From: DBFJGL01 sp048394785
GTDB taxonomy: Bacteria > Bacillota > Clostridia > Christensenellales > CAG-917
Reading direction: 5' to 3'
NCBI GenBank assembly: GCA_048394785.1
Contig: DBFJGL010000073.1
Location: 1 to 6,704 of the forward strand
Length of the DNA: 6,704 nucleotides
Position numbers and translations under genes: made by a program. The notes under the pieces are model-generated. The model searched no databases. It worked only from the letters and a program-made list of their open reading frames with translations, and was not told where the DNA came from. Every line of letters begins with the position of its first letter. Position 1 is the first letter of the stretch. Below are positions 6,123-6,704 of the stretch, piece by piece.

Positions 6123-6640
6123 TTAACTCTTTTATAGCTGCCCGTAATACAACCCATCTTGAATTCGAGCGGCATATCCATTTTCTTAACGCCCGGCATA
6201 ACCGACGTTTCAATAAGCTCGTATATCACGTCGTTTTCGCTTTTTCCGACGTAGGCGTAGCGCACTTTCGCGCCGCCGGACGAAAACTCAGCATTCTGAA
6301 TGACGTGCAAGCCTTCCGCCTCAACGTGTTTGACAGCCTCGTCGAGGTTTTTTACGTCGTACTGAATATGGTGTATTCCTTCGCCGTGGTTTTTATAGAA
6401 CGTGGTGTAGGTGTTTTCTTCGCCTTCGGTCTGAATAAGTTCGATGACGGTGTGTCCCTTGCCTCCGAAATAAAGAGTGACGGAACAGTCTTTTTTTACG
6501 CCGCCGTAATAAAGGTCGATTGCGTCGTCATACACAAGTTCGTACCACTTTTCGATGCCGAGCAGGCGGGAATAATGCTCCTTTGCCGCCTGAATATCTT
6601 TGACGACGATGCCGACGTGCCCAATTTTTCCGAATCTCAT
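6119..6640 (-). CDS. VOC-superfamily protein (glyoxalase / methylmalonyl-CoA epimerase-like)
   Basis: A 173-residue protein with two beta-alpha-beta-beta-beta modules of the vicinal-oxygen-chelate fold, beginning GKIGHVGIVVKD and GEGIHHIQYDVKN. Probable metal ligands are His8, Glu67 (VIELIQ), His90 or His91 (GIHHI) and Glu141 (YELIE). Their spacing closely matches the His/Gln/His/Glu set of methylmalonyl-CoA epimerase. About 30 residues follow the last ligand, longer than in typical epimerases of about 140 residues. An in-frame ATG at 6667 would add nine residues but overlaps the promoter-like region. The ATG at 6640 has AAGGAGG five bases upstream. It is the first visible gene of the minus-strand unit and overlaps the E1-like gene by ATGA. 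Beside ene-reductases it could epimerise a centre alpha to a carbonyl, as the VOC-type racemase of equol synthesis is reported to do. A dioxygenase or lyase cannot be excluded, though anaerobic neighbours disfavour a dioxygenase. Confidence 0.88.
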   Translation of the reverse strand: MRFGKIGHVGIVVKDIQAAKEHYSRLLGIEKWYELVYDDAIDLYYGGVKKDCSVTLYFGGKGHTVIELIQTEGEENTYTTFYKNHGEGIHHIQYDVKNLDEAVKHVEAEGLHVIQNAEFSSGGAKVRYAYVGKSENDVIYELIETSVMPGVKKMDMPLEFKMGCITGSYKRVK

Positions 6641-6645
6641 AAAAT

Positions 6646-6652
6646 CCTCCTT
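6646..6652 (-). promoter_or_regulatory. Ribosome binding site of the VOC gene
   Basis: AAGGAGG on the minus strand lies five bases before the ATG at 6640. It is the strongest Shine-Dalgarno in the window and decides this start over the ATG at 6667. Confidence 0.85.
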
Positions 6653-6657
6653 AATAA

Positions 6658-6686
6658 AATTTAACACGCGCGCGAAAATAAGTCAA
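6658..6686 (-). promoter_or_regulatory. Candidate sigma-A promoter of the VOC / E1-like / ene-reductase unit
   Basis: Reading the minus strand, TTGACT (6686-6681) is followed after exactly 17 bases by TAAATT (6663-6658), five and four matches to the consensus boxes. The predicted start near 6651 would give a leader of only about 11 bases, beginning at the Shine-Dalgarno itself, which is unusual. A perfect TATAAT at 6703-6698 is an alternative -10 whose -35 would lie outside the window. Confidence 0.5.
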
Positions 6687-6704
6687 CATTAAACTATATT
6701 ATAT

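Noticed and set aside
6641..6667. Longer N-terminus (9 residues) for the VOC protein, from the ATG at 6667
   Set aside because: The start at 6640 has a near-ideal AAGGAGG at the right distance, and that box would otherwise sit inside the coding sequence. The VOC fold begins directly at the later Met.

Overview
The window is a compact bacterial segment of five protein-coding genes arranged as two converging units, with no RNA genes, insertion sequences or CRISPR array visible. Purine-rich Shine-Dalgarno sequences (GGAGG, AAGAGG, AAGGAGG), an intrinsic U-tract terminator and oxygen-sensitive enzyme types (4Fe-4S flavoenzymes of the enoate reductase / 2,4-dienoyl-CoA reductase class) point to an anaerobic member of the Bacillota, probably Clostridia. 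The exact lineage cannot be read from the sequence.

Layout. The plus-strand unit (57-3141) is a classical short-chain dehydrogenase/reductase (SDR), a 175-base gap holding inverted and 12-nt-period repeats, and a 701-residue FMN/4Fe-4S/FAD ene-reductase. The minus-strand unit, transcribed from 6640 down to 3340, is a VOC-fold (glyoxalase/epimerase) protein, an E1-like ThiF/MoeB-family protein overlapping it by 4 bases (ATGA), and a second ene-reductase of 694 residues that is a close paralogue of the first. The two ene-reductase genes converge on a near-perfect 43-base palindrome that looks like a shared bidirectional terminator.

Function. Both large enzymes carry an old-yellow-enzyme TIM barrel, a four-cysteine cluster site, and two Rossmann motifs with an acidic residue that suggests NADH. 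This is the architecture of BaiCD/BaiH, daidzein reductase and enoate reductases, which move electrons from NADH through FAD and 4Fe-4S to FMN and then to an activated C=C bond. An SDR (ketone/alcohol interconversion) and a VOC protein (possible epimerase) next to them give the same set of enzyme classes as reductive pathways for enone compounds such as isoflavones, steroids or bile acids. The most interesting hypothesis is an uncharacterised enone/enoate-reduction cassette with two diverged reductases, an epimerase and an unexplained E1-like activating enzyme. The substrate is unknown. The pathway is an inference from family membership and gene order.
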